Source of the DNA: Ciceribacter thiooxidans
GTDB taxonomy: Bacteria > Pseudomonadota > Alphaproteobacteria > Rhizobiales > Rhizobiaceae
DNA: 64,000 bases
Direction: 5' to 3'
Assembly (NCBI RefSeq): GCF_014126615.1
Contig: NZ_CP059896.1
Coordinates: 2,118,501-2,182,500 of the forward strand
The position numbers and the translations under genes were made by a program. Positions 8,887 through 16,718 of this stretch are shown piece by piece. Every line of letters begins with the position of its first letter. Positions within the stretch are counted from its first letter, which is position 1. The notes under the pieces were generated by a model, which was not told the DNA's origin, did not search any database, and worked only from the letters and a program-made list of their open reading frames with translations.

Positions 8887-9396
8887 TCAGAGGCGGTAGA
8901 GGATCTGGTCGTTCCAGAAGCGGTCGAGGCGCTGCAGGAGCTTGTTCATATGGGTGAACTCGTCCGAACCGATGCCGCCGACCTTCTGGATCGAGCCGAT
9001 ATGGCGCTCGTAGAGGCGGGCGACGGTCTCGGCGACTTCCTGGCCCTTGTCGGTCAAGCTGATGCGGACCGAGCGGCGGTCGATGCGCGAACGCTGGTGA
9101 TTGATGAAGCCGAGGTCGACCAGCTTCTTGACGTTGTACGACACGTTCGAGCCGAGATAGTAGCCCCGCGAGCGCAGCTCGCCGGCGGTCAGCTCCGAAT
9201 TGCCGATGTTGAAGAGAAGGAGAGCCTGGACGGCGTTGACGTCCGAGCGACCCTGACGGTCGAACTCGTCCTTGATGACGTCCAGAAGGCGGCGATGCAG
9301 CCGCTCGACCAGGTGGAGCGATTCCAGATAGAGCGAGCGGATTGCATCGTCATGCGGTTCATGTGTTGCCGGCTGCGGCTTCAGTTTCGTGTTCAT
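8887..9396 (-). CDS. ldtR: MarR/winged-helix transcriptional regulator LdtR
   Basis: A 169-residue winged-helix regulator. The DNA-binding part includes LTAGELRSRGYYLGSNVSYN (recognition helix region) and the wing RSRIDRRSVRISLTDKGQEV. Helices at both ends form the dimer interface. The family member SMc01768 of S. meliloti and its Liberibacter homologue control the L,D-transpeptidase gene ldtP and osmotic-stress tolerance; the same neighbour lies downstream here. A GTG five codons upstream is possible, but the ATG at 9396 has GTGAGG as its ribosome binding site, which overlaps that GTG. Confidence 0.92.
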   Translation of the reverse strand: MNTKLKPQPATHEPHDDAIRSLYLESLHLVERLHRRLLDVIKDEFDRQGRSDVNAVQALLLFNIGNSELTAGELRSRGYYLGSNVSYNVKKLVDLGFINHQRSRIDRRSVRISLTDKGQEVAETVARLYERHIGSIQKVGGIGSDEFTHMNKLLQRLDRFWNDQILYRL

Positions 9397-9527
9397 GTCG
9401 ATCTGCCTCACTGTTTGTCTGGCGGCTTTTGGTTTTCTTCCCGCCTTGTGAGAGACACTATCGAATGCGCCTAAAATTCTATTTAAAATGCAGGCTTAAC
9501 AGGAGCTTACCAAAACCGGACCGTCGA

Positions 9528-9965
9528 TCAGGGTAAATCAACCCTTATCTCCCGGGCCTTGCGGCGCTGTTCCAGCCAGAGCGCGGCGCGAAACGCGAGG
9601 TAGACGACGACCACCGCCGAGTGCATGGGAACGACGAGGCTGTCGCCGCCGTAGATGTTGCTCCATACACCGTACATCAGGACCTGGCCGCCGGCGGCGA
9701 AGACCCAGATGACCGGCCCCCAGGAGACGGCGAGCCAGAGCCCGAGGGCCGCCACGGGAAAGACGACCGCGAGGCTGCTGGCGGCGACTTTCCACGGCAG
9801 GTTCAGGAGATCGAAGCGGGCGCTGCCGCCGAACGAATAGCCGACGAGCATCGCCCAATACTGGAGGCCGAACCACAGGCAGGAGACCGCGACCAACCGG
9901 AGGAAGGTCACGAACAATGTCTCCGTCAGGCTGCGCTTCGGCACATGTGGCGAATCAGCTTCCAT
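9528..9965 (-). CDS. Integral membrane protein, DUF6163-like
   Basis: About 145 residues with four hydrophobic segments: LFVTFLRLVAVSCLWFGLQY, AASSLAVVFPVAALGLWLAV, VIWVFAAGGQVLMYGVWS and VVPMHSAVVVVYLAFRAALW. The last is followed by the basic tail EQRRKAREIRVDLP. It resembles a small rhizobial membrane protein family (probably DUF6163) of unknown role and runs in the same direction as ldtR. The frame is open 38 codons further upstream, but that part overlaps the hemB upstream region and looks non-coding, so the ATG at 9965 is chosen even though its ribosome binding site is weak. Confidence 0.7.
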   Translation of the reverse strand: MEADSPHVPKRSLTETLFVTFLRLVAVSCLWFGLQYWAMLVGYSFGGSARFDLLNLPWKVAASSLAVVFPVAALGLWLAVSWGPVIWVFAAGGQVLMYGVWSNIYGGDSLVVPMHSAVVVVYLAFRAALWLEQRRKAREIRVDLP

Positions 9966-10170
9966 TGGCAAAACATAGGCGGACGCCCGAGCCGCCGCCA
10001 GCGACTTGCGGTGAAAAGGCGGGGACGAACGGCCTTCGCCCACAGGCCATGAGCAGAAGAACCGGCGAACCCGAGGCATGCCGGCTCACTGCGACGACGT
10101 TTGCTTTTGCACGGCTCCGGTCTCGTGCTATGCAGCCGGCGGTTTGAGCCACCAAGCGAGGACGAGCGCC

Positions 10171-11184
10171 ATGACGCAGGACAAAACCCACCTTGTCGAC
10201 GAGATCACTGGTCACCGGCGGATGCGACGCAACCGCAAGGCCGACTGGACGCGGCGACTGGTACTCGAGAACCGGCTGACCGTCGATGACCTGATCTGGC
10301 CGATCTTCATCATCCCCGGCACAGGCATCGTCGAACCGATCGCCGCAATGCCTGGCGTCAACCGCATGTCGGTCGACAAGGCCGTGGAAGCGGCGAAGGC
10401 GGCTGCCGATCTCGGTATCCCGGCGCTCGCGACCTTCCCCAACGTCGAGATGGAACTGCGGGACCAGACCGGATCGCAGATCCTCGAAGCCAACAATCTC
10501 ATCAATCGCACGACCGCGGCGATCAAGAAGGCGGTTCCGAATATCGGCGTCATCACCGATGTCGCCCTCGACCCCTTCACCAGCCACGGCCACGACGGCA
10601 TCCTGCGCGACGGTGAGATCGTCAACGACGAGACGGTCGACCAGATCGTCCGCGCGGCTGTGCTGCAGGCGGATGCCGGCTCCGACATCGTCGCCCCCTC
10701 CGACATGATGGACGGCCGCATCGGAGCGATCCGCCGCGGTCTCGACGCCGCCGGCCACCAGTCGGTCGGCATCATGTCCTACGCGACGAAATTCGCCTCC
10801 TGCTATTACGGCCCCTATCGCGAGGCGATCTCGACGGGCGGCCTGCTGAAGGGTGACAAGAAGAGCTACTATATCGATCCGGCGAACGGCACCGAAGCGA
10901 TGCGCGACGCAGCCCTCGACGTCGAGGAAGGCGCCGACATGCTGATGGTGAAGCCGGGCCTGCCCTATCTCGACGTCTGCTGGCGGATGAAGGAAGCCTT
11001 CGGCCTGCCGGTCTTCGCATACCAGGTCTCCGGCGAATACGCGCAGATCAAGGCAGCCGCAATGAACGGCTGGCTCGACGAAGAGAAGGCGATGATGGAA
11101 ACGCTGCTCTGCTTCAAGCGGGCCGGCTGCGACGGCATCCTCACCTACTTCGCGATGGATGTCGCAAGAAAGCTTGCAAAATAA
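10171..11184 (+). CDS. hemB: Delta-aminolevulinic acid dehydratase (porphobilinogen synthase), Mg-type
   Basis: Condenses two 5-aminolevulinate molecules to porphobilinogen in heme and corrinoid synthesis. It has 337 residues; the Schiff-base lysine motifs SYATKFAS and MVKPGLPYLD are present. The metal site reads DVALDPFTSHGHDG (about 130-143), with Ala132, Asp134 and Asp142 where zinc enzymes have three cysteines. This is the magnesium-dependent form known from Bradyrhizobium. The ATG at 10171 follows a GAGGACGAG site. A longer frame starting at 10078 lacks family similarity at its N-terminus. Confidence 0.96.
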   Translation: MTQDKTHLVDEITGHRRMRRNRKADWTRRLVLENRLTVDDLIWPIFIIPGTGIVEPIAAMPGVNRMSVDKAVEAAKAAADLGIPALATFPNVEMELRDQTGSQILEANNLINRTTAAIKKAVPNIGVITDVALDPFTSHGHDGILRDGEIVNDETVDQIVRAAVLQADAGSDIVAPSDMMDGRIGAIRRGLDAAGHQSVGIMSYATKFASCYYGPYREAISTGGLLKGDKKSYYIDPANGTEAMRDAALDVEEGADMLMVKPGLPYLDVCWRMKEAFGLPVFAYQVSGEYAQIKAAAMNGWLDEEKAMMETLLCFKRAGCDGILTYFAMDVARKLAK

Positions 11185-11263
11185 AGGCGATGCCCTGTCG
11201 GGGCGGATTGCCAACGTCCGCCCGGCACCCCATATGCGTCTTCAAGCGAAAGGAGCGCATGTC

Positions 11264-11722
11264 ATGACCTACAATCCCAATCCGCTCTATGCGGCCCCCG
11301 ACGACTGGCGGGCCTATAGCGGGGTTCTGTCGCGGCGTGTGTTCGCCTTCATCATCGATTACCTGATCATCGCGCTCCTGTGGATTCCGGCGGCCGTGCT
11401 CGTCTTCTTCGTCGGCATCCTGACGCTCGGCCTCGGCTTCCTGCTCTATCCGATCCTGTTTTTCATCGTCGCCGGCCTCTATTTCGGCATCTCGCTTGCC
11501 GGTCCGTTCCAGGCGACGCCCGGCATGCGCGCTATGGGGATCGCCATGGTCCGGCTCGACGGACGCAAGATCGACTTCGTCACGGCGATCGCGCATCTTG
11601 CGCTTTTCTGGATCCTCAACTCCGTTCTGACGCCGCTGATCCTGCTTGCCGGCCTCTTCACCGAGCGCTCGCGTCTCGTCCACGATTTCCTCGTCGGCAC
11701 CGCCACCATCCGCACGGCCTGA
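11264..11722 (+). CDS. RDD family membrane protein
   Basis: A 152-residue inner-membrane protein. The RDD signature is seen as SRRVFAFIIDYLII near residue 22 (the R and D pair), followed by three hydrophobic segments, the GMRAMGIAMVRLDGRKIDF loop and a final RSRLVHDFLVGT. RDD proteins are small membrane proteins of mostly unknown function, some proposed to affect ion transport. An AGGAG site lies eight bases before the ATG. It follows hemB by about 80 bases and may share its transcript. A GGGGCGG/CCGCCCC hairpin follows the stop near 11738-11763. Confidence 0.85.
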   Translation: MTYNPNPLYAAPDDWRAYSGVLSRRVFAFIIDYLIIALLWIPAAVLVFFVGILTLGLGFLLYPILFFIVAGLYFGISLAGPFQATPGMRAMGIAMVRLDGRKIDFVTAIAHLALFWILNSVLTPLILLAGLFTERSRLVHDFLVGTATIRTA

Positions 11723-11902
11723 GACGGGCTGCGAGAACGGGGCGGCGCACAGCGCATCCGCCCCGCGCCGTGCCCGTGCAAGAATATTCCCTGGACCTCG
11801 CGACATTTGAAACGCTAGGACTGTTCCGCTTGCCCTTGGATCGACATAAAGGGCCGTGCCCGGACCGCCCGATCCGGCCGGCCCCTGCAGCGGAACCATC
11901 GA

Positions 11903-13732
11903 ATGCCGGATTTCCATCTCGTCGCCACCGTCGTCGTCATCCTTGCCACCATCATCGCCTTCGCAAGCGACCGTTATTCGGTCGAGGCGGTTTCGCTCGG
12001 ATCGCTCGCGACGCTTCTCGCGATCTTCGGCGCCTTTCCGATGCGCACCCCGGACGGAAGCATCCTCGGGGCGGATGCGCTGCTTGCAGGCTTCGGCAAT
12101 CCGGCGCTTGCGACGATCATCGCTCTGCTCATCGTCGGCCAGGGCCTCTTCGCGACGGACGCCCTGGAGCGCCCTGCCCGCGTTCTCGGCAATCTCGGCG
12201 CCAACCGGCCATGGCTCACCATCGCCATCATCCTCGGCGTGACCGGCACGACCAGCGCCTTTCTCAACAACACACCGGTGGTGGTGATCTTCATTCCGAT
12301 CCTCACGGTGGTGGCGGCGCAGCAGCGGGTGCCGAACTACAAGATCTTCATGCCGCTCTCCTTCATCACGATTCTCGGCGGGATGACGACGATCATCGGC
12401 TCGTCGACTAACATGATCGCGGCCGGACTTGCGGCACAGCAGGGCCTGCAGATCGACTTCTTCGACCTGACCGGTATGGGCGTGCTGCTCGCGGCCGTCG
12501 GCGGTGTCTACGTGCTCGTGCTGATGCCCCGCCTTCTCAAGGACCGTGTGTCGGCAGCGACGCGCGAGAATCAGGTCACCGGCATGCAGTTCGTCGGCGA
12601 AATCCTCCTGACGGCAGGCCACCGCTATATCGGCATGACCTCCAAGGCCGGCTTCTTTCCCGAGATCCGCGATCTGACGCCGCGTCTGCTCCTGCGCCGT
12701 GACGTGCCGATTCGCCCGCCCTTCGAGAACATCACCCTGATGCCGGGCGACACTCTGATCGTGACGGGAACGCGCAAGGCCTTCATGGACGCGATCGCCA
12801 AAGGCGAGAAGGGAACGGCCGGGCTCGAAGGCGAGGACGGCTACAGCAGCAATATCGACGTCGTGCCGCCCGGCGCCCATTACCACATCATCGAGGCCGT
12901 GATCGCGCCCGGGTCACGCTATGAAGGCCGCACCATCCAGCTCTCGGGGCTTCAGGCCCAGTTCGACGTCGCGGTCTTCGGCGTGCAGCGCAAGAGCCGC
13001 ATGGCCCGCACTGCGCTTTCCGAGATCCGGCTGGAAGCAGGCGACACGCTGCTGATCGGCGGCACGATGGACGCCCTCGCCGCGATGCGAGGCAACCACG
13101 ACATTCTCCTGCTCGAGCACTCTGCCGAATCCGTGCCGCAGAAGCGCAAGGCGAGGATCGCCGCAGCAATCTTCGCCGGTATCGTGCTCCTCTCGGCCTT
13201 CGACATCTCGCCGATCGTCGTCAACGCGATCGTCGGCGCCGGCCTCATGATCGCGCTCGGCTGCCTGACGCTCAACCAGGCGAGCCGCGCCTTCGACAAG
13301 CAGATCTACCTGATGATCGGAACGGCCATCGCGCTCGCGACCGCTCTCGAGCACACCGGCGGCGCCTCGCTGATCGCCCGACAGACGATCGCGGTGATGG
13401 ACGGCGCACCGCCTGCGATCGTGCTTTCGGTGCTCTTCCTGCTGATGGCGGTGCTGACCAACATTCTTTCCAACAACGCCGTCGCCGCTCTCTTCATGCC
13501 GATCGCGATCGACGTCGCCCGTCGCGTCGGCGCACCGCCCGAGGCCTTTGTCGCCGCCGTGATCTACGCCGCCAACTGCTCCTTCGCCACGCCGGTCGGC
13601 TACCAGACCAACCTGCTCGTGATGGGCCCCGGCCACTATCGCTTCGCCGATTTCGTGAAGGCGGGTACCCCGTTGGTCATCATCATATGGTTGACGTTTT
13701 CCATTCTTGCGCCATGGTATTATGGATTATAG
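11903..13732 (+). CDS. SLC13/DASS-type permease with two RCK_C (TrkA-C) domains
   Basis: A 609-residue inner-membrane carrier. The N-terminal membrane half contains the SNT-like signature IIGSSTNMIAAGLA after LNNTPVVVIFIP. The middle (about 225-420) holds two TrkA-C-like cytosolic domains, each ending in a GDTL-type motif (PGDTLIVTG and AGDTLLIGG). The C-terminal membrane half repeats the motif as LSNNAVAALFMPIAI and TPVGYQTNLLVMGPG. This is the layout of sodium/sulfate or dicarboxylate symporters of the CitT/SLC13 group. The substrate cannot be read from sequence; homologues with RCK domains are often annotated for sulfate. The gene is intact. Confidence 0.88.
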   Translation: MPDFHLVATVVVILATIIAFASDRYSVEAVSLGSLATLLAIFGAFPMRTPDGSILGADALLAGFGNPALATIIALLIVGQGLFATDALERPARVLGNLGANRPWLTIAIILGVTGTTSAFLNNTPVVVIFIPILTVVAAQQRVPNYKIFMPLSFITILGGMTTIIGSSTNMIAAGLAAQQGLQIDFFDLTGMGVLLAAVGGVYVLVLMPRLLKDRVSAATRENQVTGMQFVGEILLTAGHRYIGMTSKAGFFPEIRDLTPRLLLRRDVPIRPPFENITLMPGDTLIVTGTRKAFMDAIAKGEKGTAGLEGEDGYSSNIDVVPPGAHYHIIEAVIAPGSRYEGRTIQLSGLQAQFDVAVFGVQRKSRMARTALSEIRLEAGDTLLIGGTMDALAAMRGNHDILLLEHSAESVPQKRKARIAAAIFAGIVLLSAFDISPIVVNAIVGAGLMIALGCLTLNQASRAFDKQIYLMIGTAIALATALEHTGGASLIARQTIAVMDGAPPAIVLSVLFLLMAVLTNILSNNAVAALFMPIAIDVARRVGAPPEAFVAAVIYAANCSFATPVGYQTNLLVMGPGHYRFADFVKAGTPLVIIIWLTFSILAPWYYGL

Positions 13733-13759
13733 CCGCGAGAGGATCGGGCCCCGGCCGCG

Positions 13760-14527
13760 ATGAACACCCAGACCACCCCTTCCCCACAGTTCTACCTGAC
13801 GGCGCCGGCGCCGTGTCCATACCTGTCGGGTGAAAAGGAACGGAAGGTCTTCACCCACCTCGTCGGCCCGCGGGCGACCGAGATGAACGATCTGCTGACG
13901 CAGGGCGGTTTCCGCCGATCCCAGAACATCGCCTACCGGCCGGCCTGCGAATCCTGCCGCGCCTGTGTCTCCGTGCGTATCCTCGCGAAGGAATTCACAC
14001 CCGGCCGGTCCTTCCGGCGGGTACTGGCCGCCAACCGGGACATCGTCGCGACCGCCCTCCCGGCGCAGCCCTCCTCGGAGCAATTCAGTCTCTTCCGGCG
14101 CTACCTCGATCATCGTCACCAGAGCGGCGGCATGTCCGACATGACGGCGCTCGACTACGCGATCATGGTCGAGGACACGCATGTTCAGACCAGGGTCATC
14201 GAGTACCGGGTGCGCGCGCCGGGCGACGGACTCAAGGGGCAGCCCAAAGGCGAATTGGTCGCCGTGGCCTTGAGTGACCTCATGAGCGACGGGCTGTCGA
14301 TGGTCTATTCCTTCTTCAACCCTTCCTTGGAGAAGCGTTCCCTCGGCACGCTGATGGTCCTCGACCACGTGAACCGGGCGAAGGCACTCGGACTGCCGCA
14401 CGTCTATCTCGGTTACTGGGTCAACGGCTCCGACAAGATGGGCTACAAGATCCGCTTCCAGCCGCAGGAGCACCTCCTGAGCCAGGGCTGGCAGCGCTAC
14501 ACTCCCTCCGAAAGCGCCCGGGACTGA
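13760..14527 (+). CDS. bpt: Aspartate/glutamate leucyltransferase (bacterial arginyltransferase homologue)
   Basis: Bpt adds leucine from Leu-tRNA to N-terminal Asp or Glu of proteins, marking them for the ClpS/ClpAP N-degron pathway. The 255-residue protein shows the family cysteine block [16 protein letters not shown] and the C-terminal catalytic half, including [39 protein letters not shown] and the QP motif. It lies 27 bases after the SLC13 gene and one base before the EamA gene. The family is homologous to eukaryotic ATE1, and older annotations call it an arginyltransferase. Confidence 0.94.
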   Translation: MNTQTTPSPQFYLTAPAPCPYLSGEKERKVFTHLVGPRATEMNDLLTQGGFRRSQNIAYRPACESCRACVSVRILAKEFTPGRSFRRVLAANRDIVATALPAQPSSEQFSLFRRYLDHRHQSGGMSDMTALDYAIMVEDTHVQTRVIEYRVRAPGDGLKGQPKGELVAVALSDLMSDGLSMVYSFFNPSLEKRSLGTLMVLDHVNRAKALGLPHVYLGYWVNGSDKMGYKIRFQPQEHLLSQGWQRYTPSESARD

Positions 14528-14528
14528 C

Positions 14529-15413
14529 ATGCCTTCAGAACAATTCGACGCGCGCAGCAAGGGGCTCGTGCTGACCACGGCCGGCGGGCTGGCTCTGTCC
14601 TTCGACATTCCGCTCGTGCGCCTCGCCGACGGCGACATTTGGCCGGTGCTGGCGCTGCGCAATCTTTCGACCTTCGCCCTGGCATTCGTGATCCTTCTGA
14701 TCCTGCGCCGGGTCGGTGACGGCCGGGTGCCCTTCCGGCTCTCGATCCGTAGCCTCGCCGCGAGCGCACTTTATGGCCTCTCGACCATGGCCTTCATCGC
14801 CGCCGTCTACCAGACGACCACGGCGAACCTCGTCTTCATCGTCGCGTTCAACCCGATGTTCGGCGCCCTTCTCTCCTGGTTCTTCCTGAAGGAGCGCCCC
14901 TCCTCCGCCACCCTCGCCACGATGGCGATCATGGTCTGCGGCGTGGCGCTGATCGTCGGCGACGGCATGGCCGCGGGGCATCTCTTCGGCGATCTGCTCG
15001 CACTCGCCTGCGGGTTCCTCATCGCAGCTGCGCTGACGATCGGCCGTGCCTCGAAGGAGCCGATGGGATTTGCACCACTGATGGGAACCCTGCTGCCCGG
15101 GATGACCGGCCTCGTCATGGCCAGCCAGACCGGTTTTGCCATCAGCGACCCGCAGTGGGTGCTGCTCGACGGTGCCGTGATGATGCCGCTCGCATTCTGG
15201 TGTCTCGCGACGGGCCCGCGCTACCTGCCGGCGGCCGAGGTCGGCATGTTCTATCTCCTGGAAACGATCCTCGCCCCCATCTGGATGTGGCTGATCTTCA
15301 CCGAGGCTCCGAGCCGGATGACGCTGGTCGGCGGCACGATCATGCTCCTCGGCCTCATCGGAAACTCGGTGTTGCAGGTCTGGCTCTCCCGCCGCGTGCA
15401 GCCCGGCGTCTGA
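14529..15413 (+). CDS. DMT superfamily (EamA) permease
   Basis: A 294-residue protein with about ten membrane helices arranged as two EamA repeats (roughly 10-145 and 155-290). Typical blocks are YQTTTANLVFIVAFNPMFGA (end of helix 3 and start of helix 4) and LSWFFLKERPSS, with the matching EAPSRMTLVGGTIMLLG in the second repeat. Such drug/metabolite exporters usually move amino acids or small metabolites out of the cell. It starts one base after bpt's stop codon, so the pair is likely co-transcribed. The substrate is unknown. Confidence 0.88.
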   Translation: MPSEQFDARSKGLVLTTAGGLALSFDIPLVRLADGDIWPVLALRNLSTFALAFVILLILRRVGDGRVPFRLSIRSLAASALYGLSTMAFIAAVYQTTTANLVFIVAFNPMFGALLSWFFLKERPSSATLATMAIMVCGVALIVGDGMAAGHLFGDLLALACGFLIAAALTIGRASKEPMGFAPLMGTLLPGMTGLVMASQTGFAISDPQWVLLDGAVMMPLAFWCLATGPRYLPAAEVGMFYLLETILAPIWMWLIFTEAPSRMTLVGGTIMLLGLIGNSVLQVWLSRRVQPGV

Positions 15414-15415
15414 AC

Positions 15416-16531
15416 TCAGGCGTCGTGCACGATCACTGCCTCGACCGGCCGTCGAGGCGAATAGGGCAAGGCGGGCGCATAGCCGAAGCGAAGCACGAGG
15501 TCGGGGCGGCGTCCCTCCAGCCCGGCGACTCGCGCCACGTCCGCACGCAGGCCGGCGACTTCCACCGGCTGATTGACGAATGCGGTCCGAATGCCCAGCG
15601 CTGTCGCCGTCAGGCAGAAGCGCTGACAGGCGCGCCCCGCCGCGATCCAGCCGGCGGGGCTTTCCGATGCGGCGGAAAAGACGACAATTCCCGCGGAGCT
15701 GTCCATCTGCCTGGAATATTTATCCGCCTCGCCGGGCGCGCGGAATGCGAGGTCGAAGGCGCGCGGCCCGATCCATTCCGGCAGGGCCGGATTGCCGCTC
15801 GCCGCAGCATAGAGCCCGTCACCCCGCGTGATCGCCGCAGAGGGGCTGAAGCGGATCCATCGCTTGAGTTCGGCCACGAAGGCGCGATCCGCCATCTGCG
15901 CATCGTTGCCGGCGATGACGAGGTCACGCATGCTGCCGATTGCGCCGCGCTCGGTCAGCAGGGCCAGATGGACACCGTCCACGGTGGCACTTTTTTGGAG
16001 GCGATCGAGGTCGGTGGATGGCACCGGACGACCGTCGTAGGCGCTACGCGTCGACTGCCGCCGGGGGATTGCGGTGAACATCTTCCAGGTGTCCGCATCG
16101 GCGGACATGCCGTCGCTGATGAAGGCCAGCGATGCTCCCGTTTCATCGCCGTCCCGTGTCACCCTGACCGCGCCGGGGCGGCCCGTTGCGATCGCGGCGA
16201 TGGCGAGATTTTCGACGGCACAGCCGAGGCTGACATAGAGATGATGGTCGTCCGGATCGACCACCGGGGTGCGGCGGGAAAAATCCGGCCGGATGGCGAT
16301 GCCCCGATCCGACGTGTGAAACAGCCAGGGTTGAGTGTTGTGTCCGTTGGCCGCGAGGGTGGCATAGCGCACGAGGCCGCGGTCGGTCGCCGGGGCGGTG
16401 AGCGGAACGCGGATGTCTCTCGCGTAGCGCTCGTAGCGAACCGCCGCGCGCCTTGCCTCGACGAGGATACCGACGCCGCCGAGCGCCAATGCCGCGGAGC
16501 CTCCGGTCAAGATTCCACGTCGCGTCAACAT
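15416..16531 (-). CDS. Acg-like nitroreductase family protein with Tat-type signal
   Basis: A 371-residue protein starting MLTRRGILTGGSAALALGG, a twin-arginine-like signal, followed by an Acg-type nitroreductase fold. Visible features are ATLAANGHNTQPWLFH near residue 60 (FMN-binding family motif), STRSAYDGRPVP, and the C-terminal VLRFGYAPALPYSPRRPVEAV. The Acg group often lacks part of the flavin pocket and may store or sequester flavin. The export signal suggests a periplasmic or membrane-anchored role. The ATG at 16531 has GGAAGG seven bases upstream; an earlier ATG at 16546 overlaps this ribosome binding site. It converges tail to tail with the EamA gene, two bases apart. Confidence 0.85.
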   Translation of the reverse strand: MLTRRGILTGGSAALALGGVGILVEARRAAVRYERYARDIRVPLTAPATDRGLVRYATLAANGHNTQPWLFHTSDRGIAIRPDFSRRTPVVDPDDHHLYVSLGCAVENLAIAAIATGRPGAVRVTRDGDETGASLAFISDGMSADADTWKMFTAIPRRQSTRSAYDGRPVPSTDLDRLQKSATVDGVHLALLTERGAIGSMRDLVIAGNDAQMADRAFVAELKRWIRFSPSAAITRGDGLYAAASGNPALPEWIGPRAFDLAFRAPGEADKYSRQMDSSAGIVVFSAASESPAGWIAAGRACQRFCLTATALGIRTAFVNQPVEVAGLRADVARVAGLEGRRPDLVLRFGYAPALPYSPRRPVEAVIVHDA

Positions 16532-16563
16532 CCGGCTGCCTTCCATTGAATAAGGAACGAAAT

Positions 16564-16635
16564 ATGCAACCGAAAGATAACGATATGGCGCCGACGATCA
16601 ACCCCTACGCGAAGAAAACTCACCGGCAAAATTGA
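16564..16635 (+). CDS. Candidate 23-residue peptide
   Basis: A short frame, ATG to TGA, encoding MQPKDNDMAPTINPYAKKTH followed by RQN. AAGGA lies seven bases ahead of the ATG, an ideal ribosome binding site, and the local GC content is lower than in the neighbours. It is divergent from the nitroreductase gene and upstream of parC's 3' end. It could be a genuine small protein, but it is too short to judge alone and I know no homologue. Confidence 0.3.
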   Translation: MQPKDNDMAPTINPYAKKTHRQN

Positions 16636-16675
16636 TGATAACGCACACGAATGGCGGCTATCCGGCTTCCGGCTT

Positions 16676-16696
16676 GACCGGCGGTTCTTGCCGGTC
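16676..16696 (-). terminator. Hairpin just downstream of parC
   Basis: A perfect 7-bp inverted repeat (GACCGGC / GCCGGTC) with a seven-base loop begins 22 bases past the parC stop codon. No U tract follows, so it may be a weak or Rho-assisted terminator. Confidence 0.4.
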
Positions 16697-16718
16697 ATAC
16701 CGTCCCGCGTCGCTGATC

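Noticed and set aside
11141..12886. Minus-strand open frame of about 581 codons
   Set aside because: Antisense to the RDD and SLC13 genes; Arg/Asp-rich composition typical of shadow frames.
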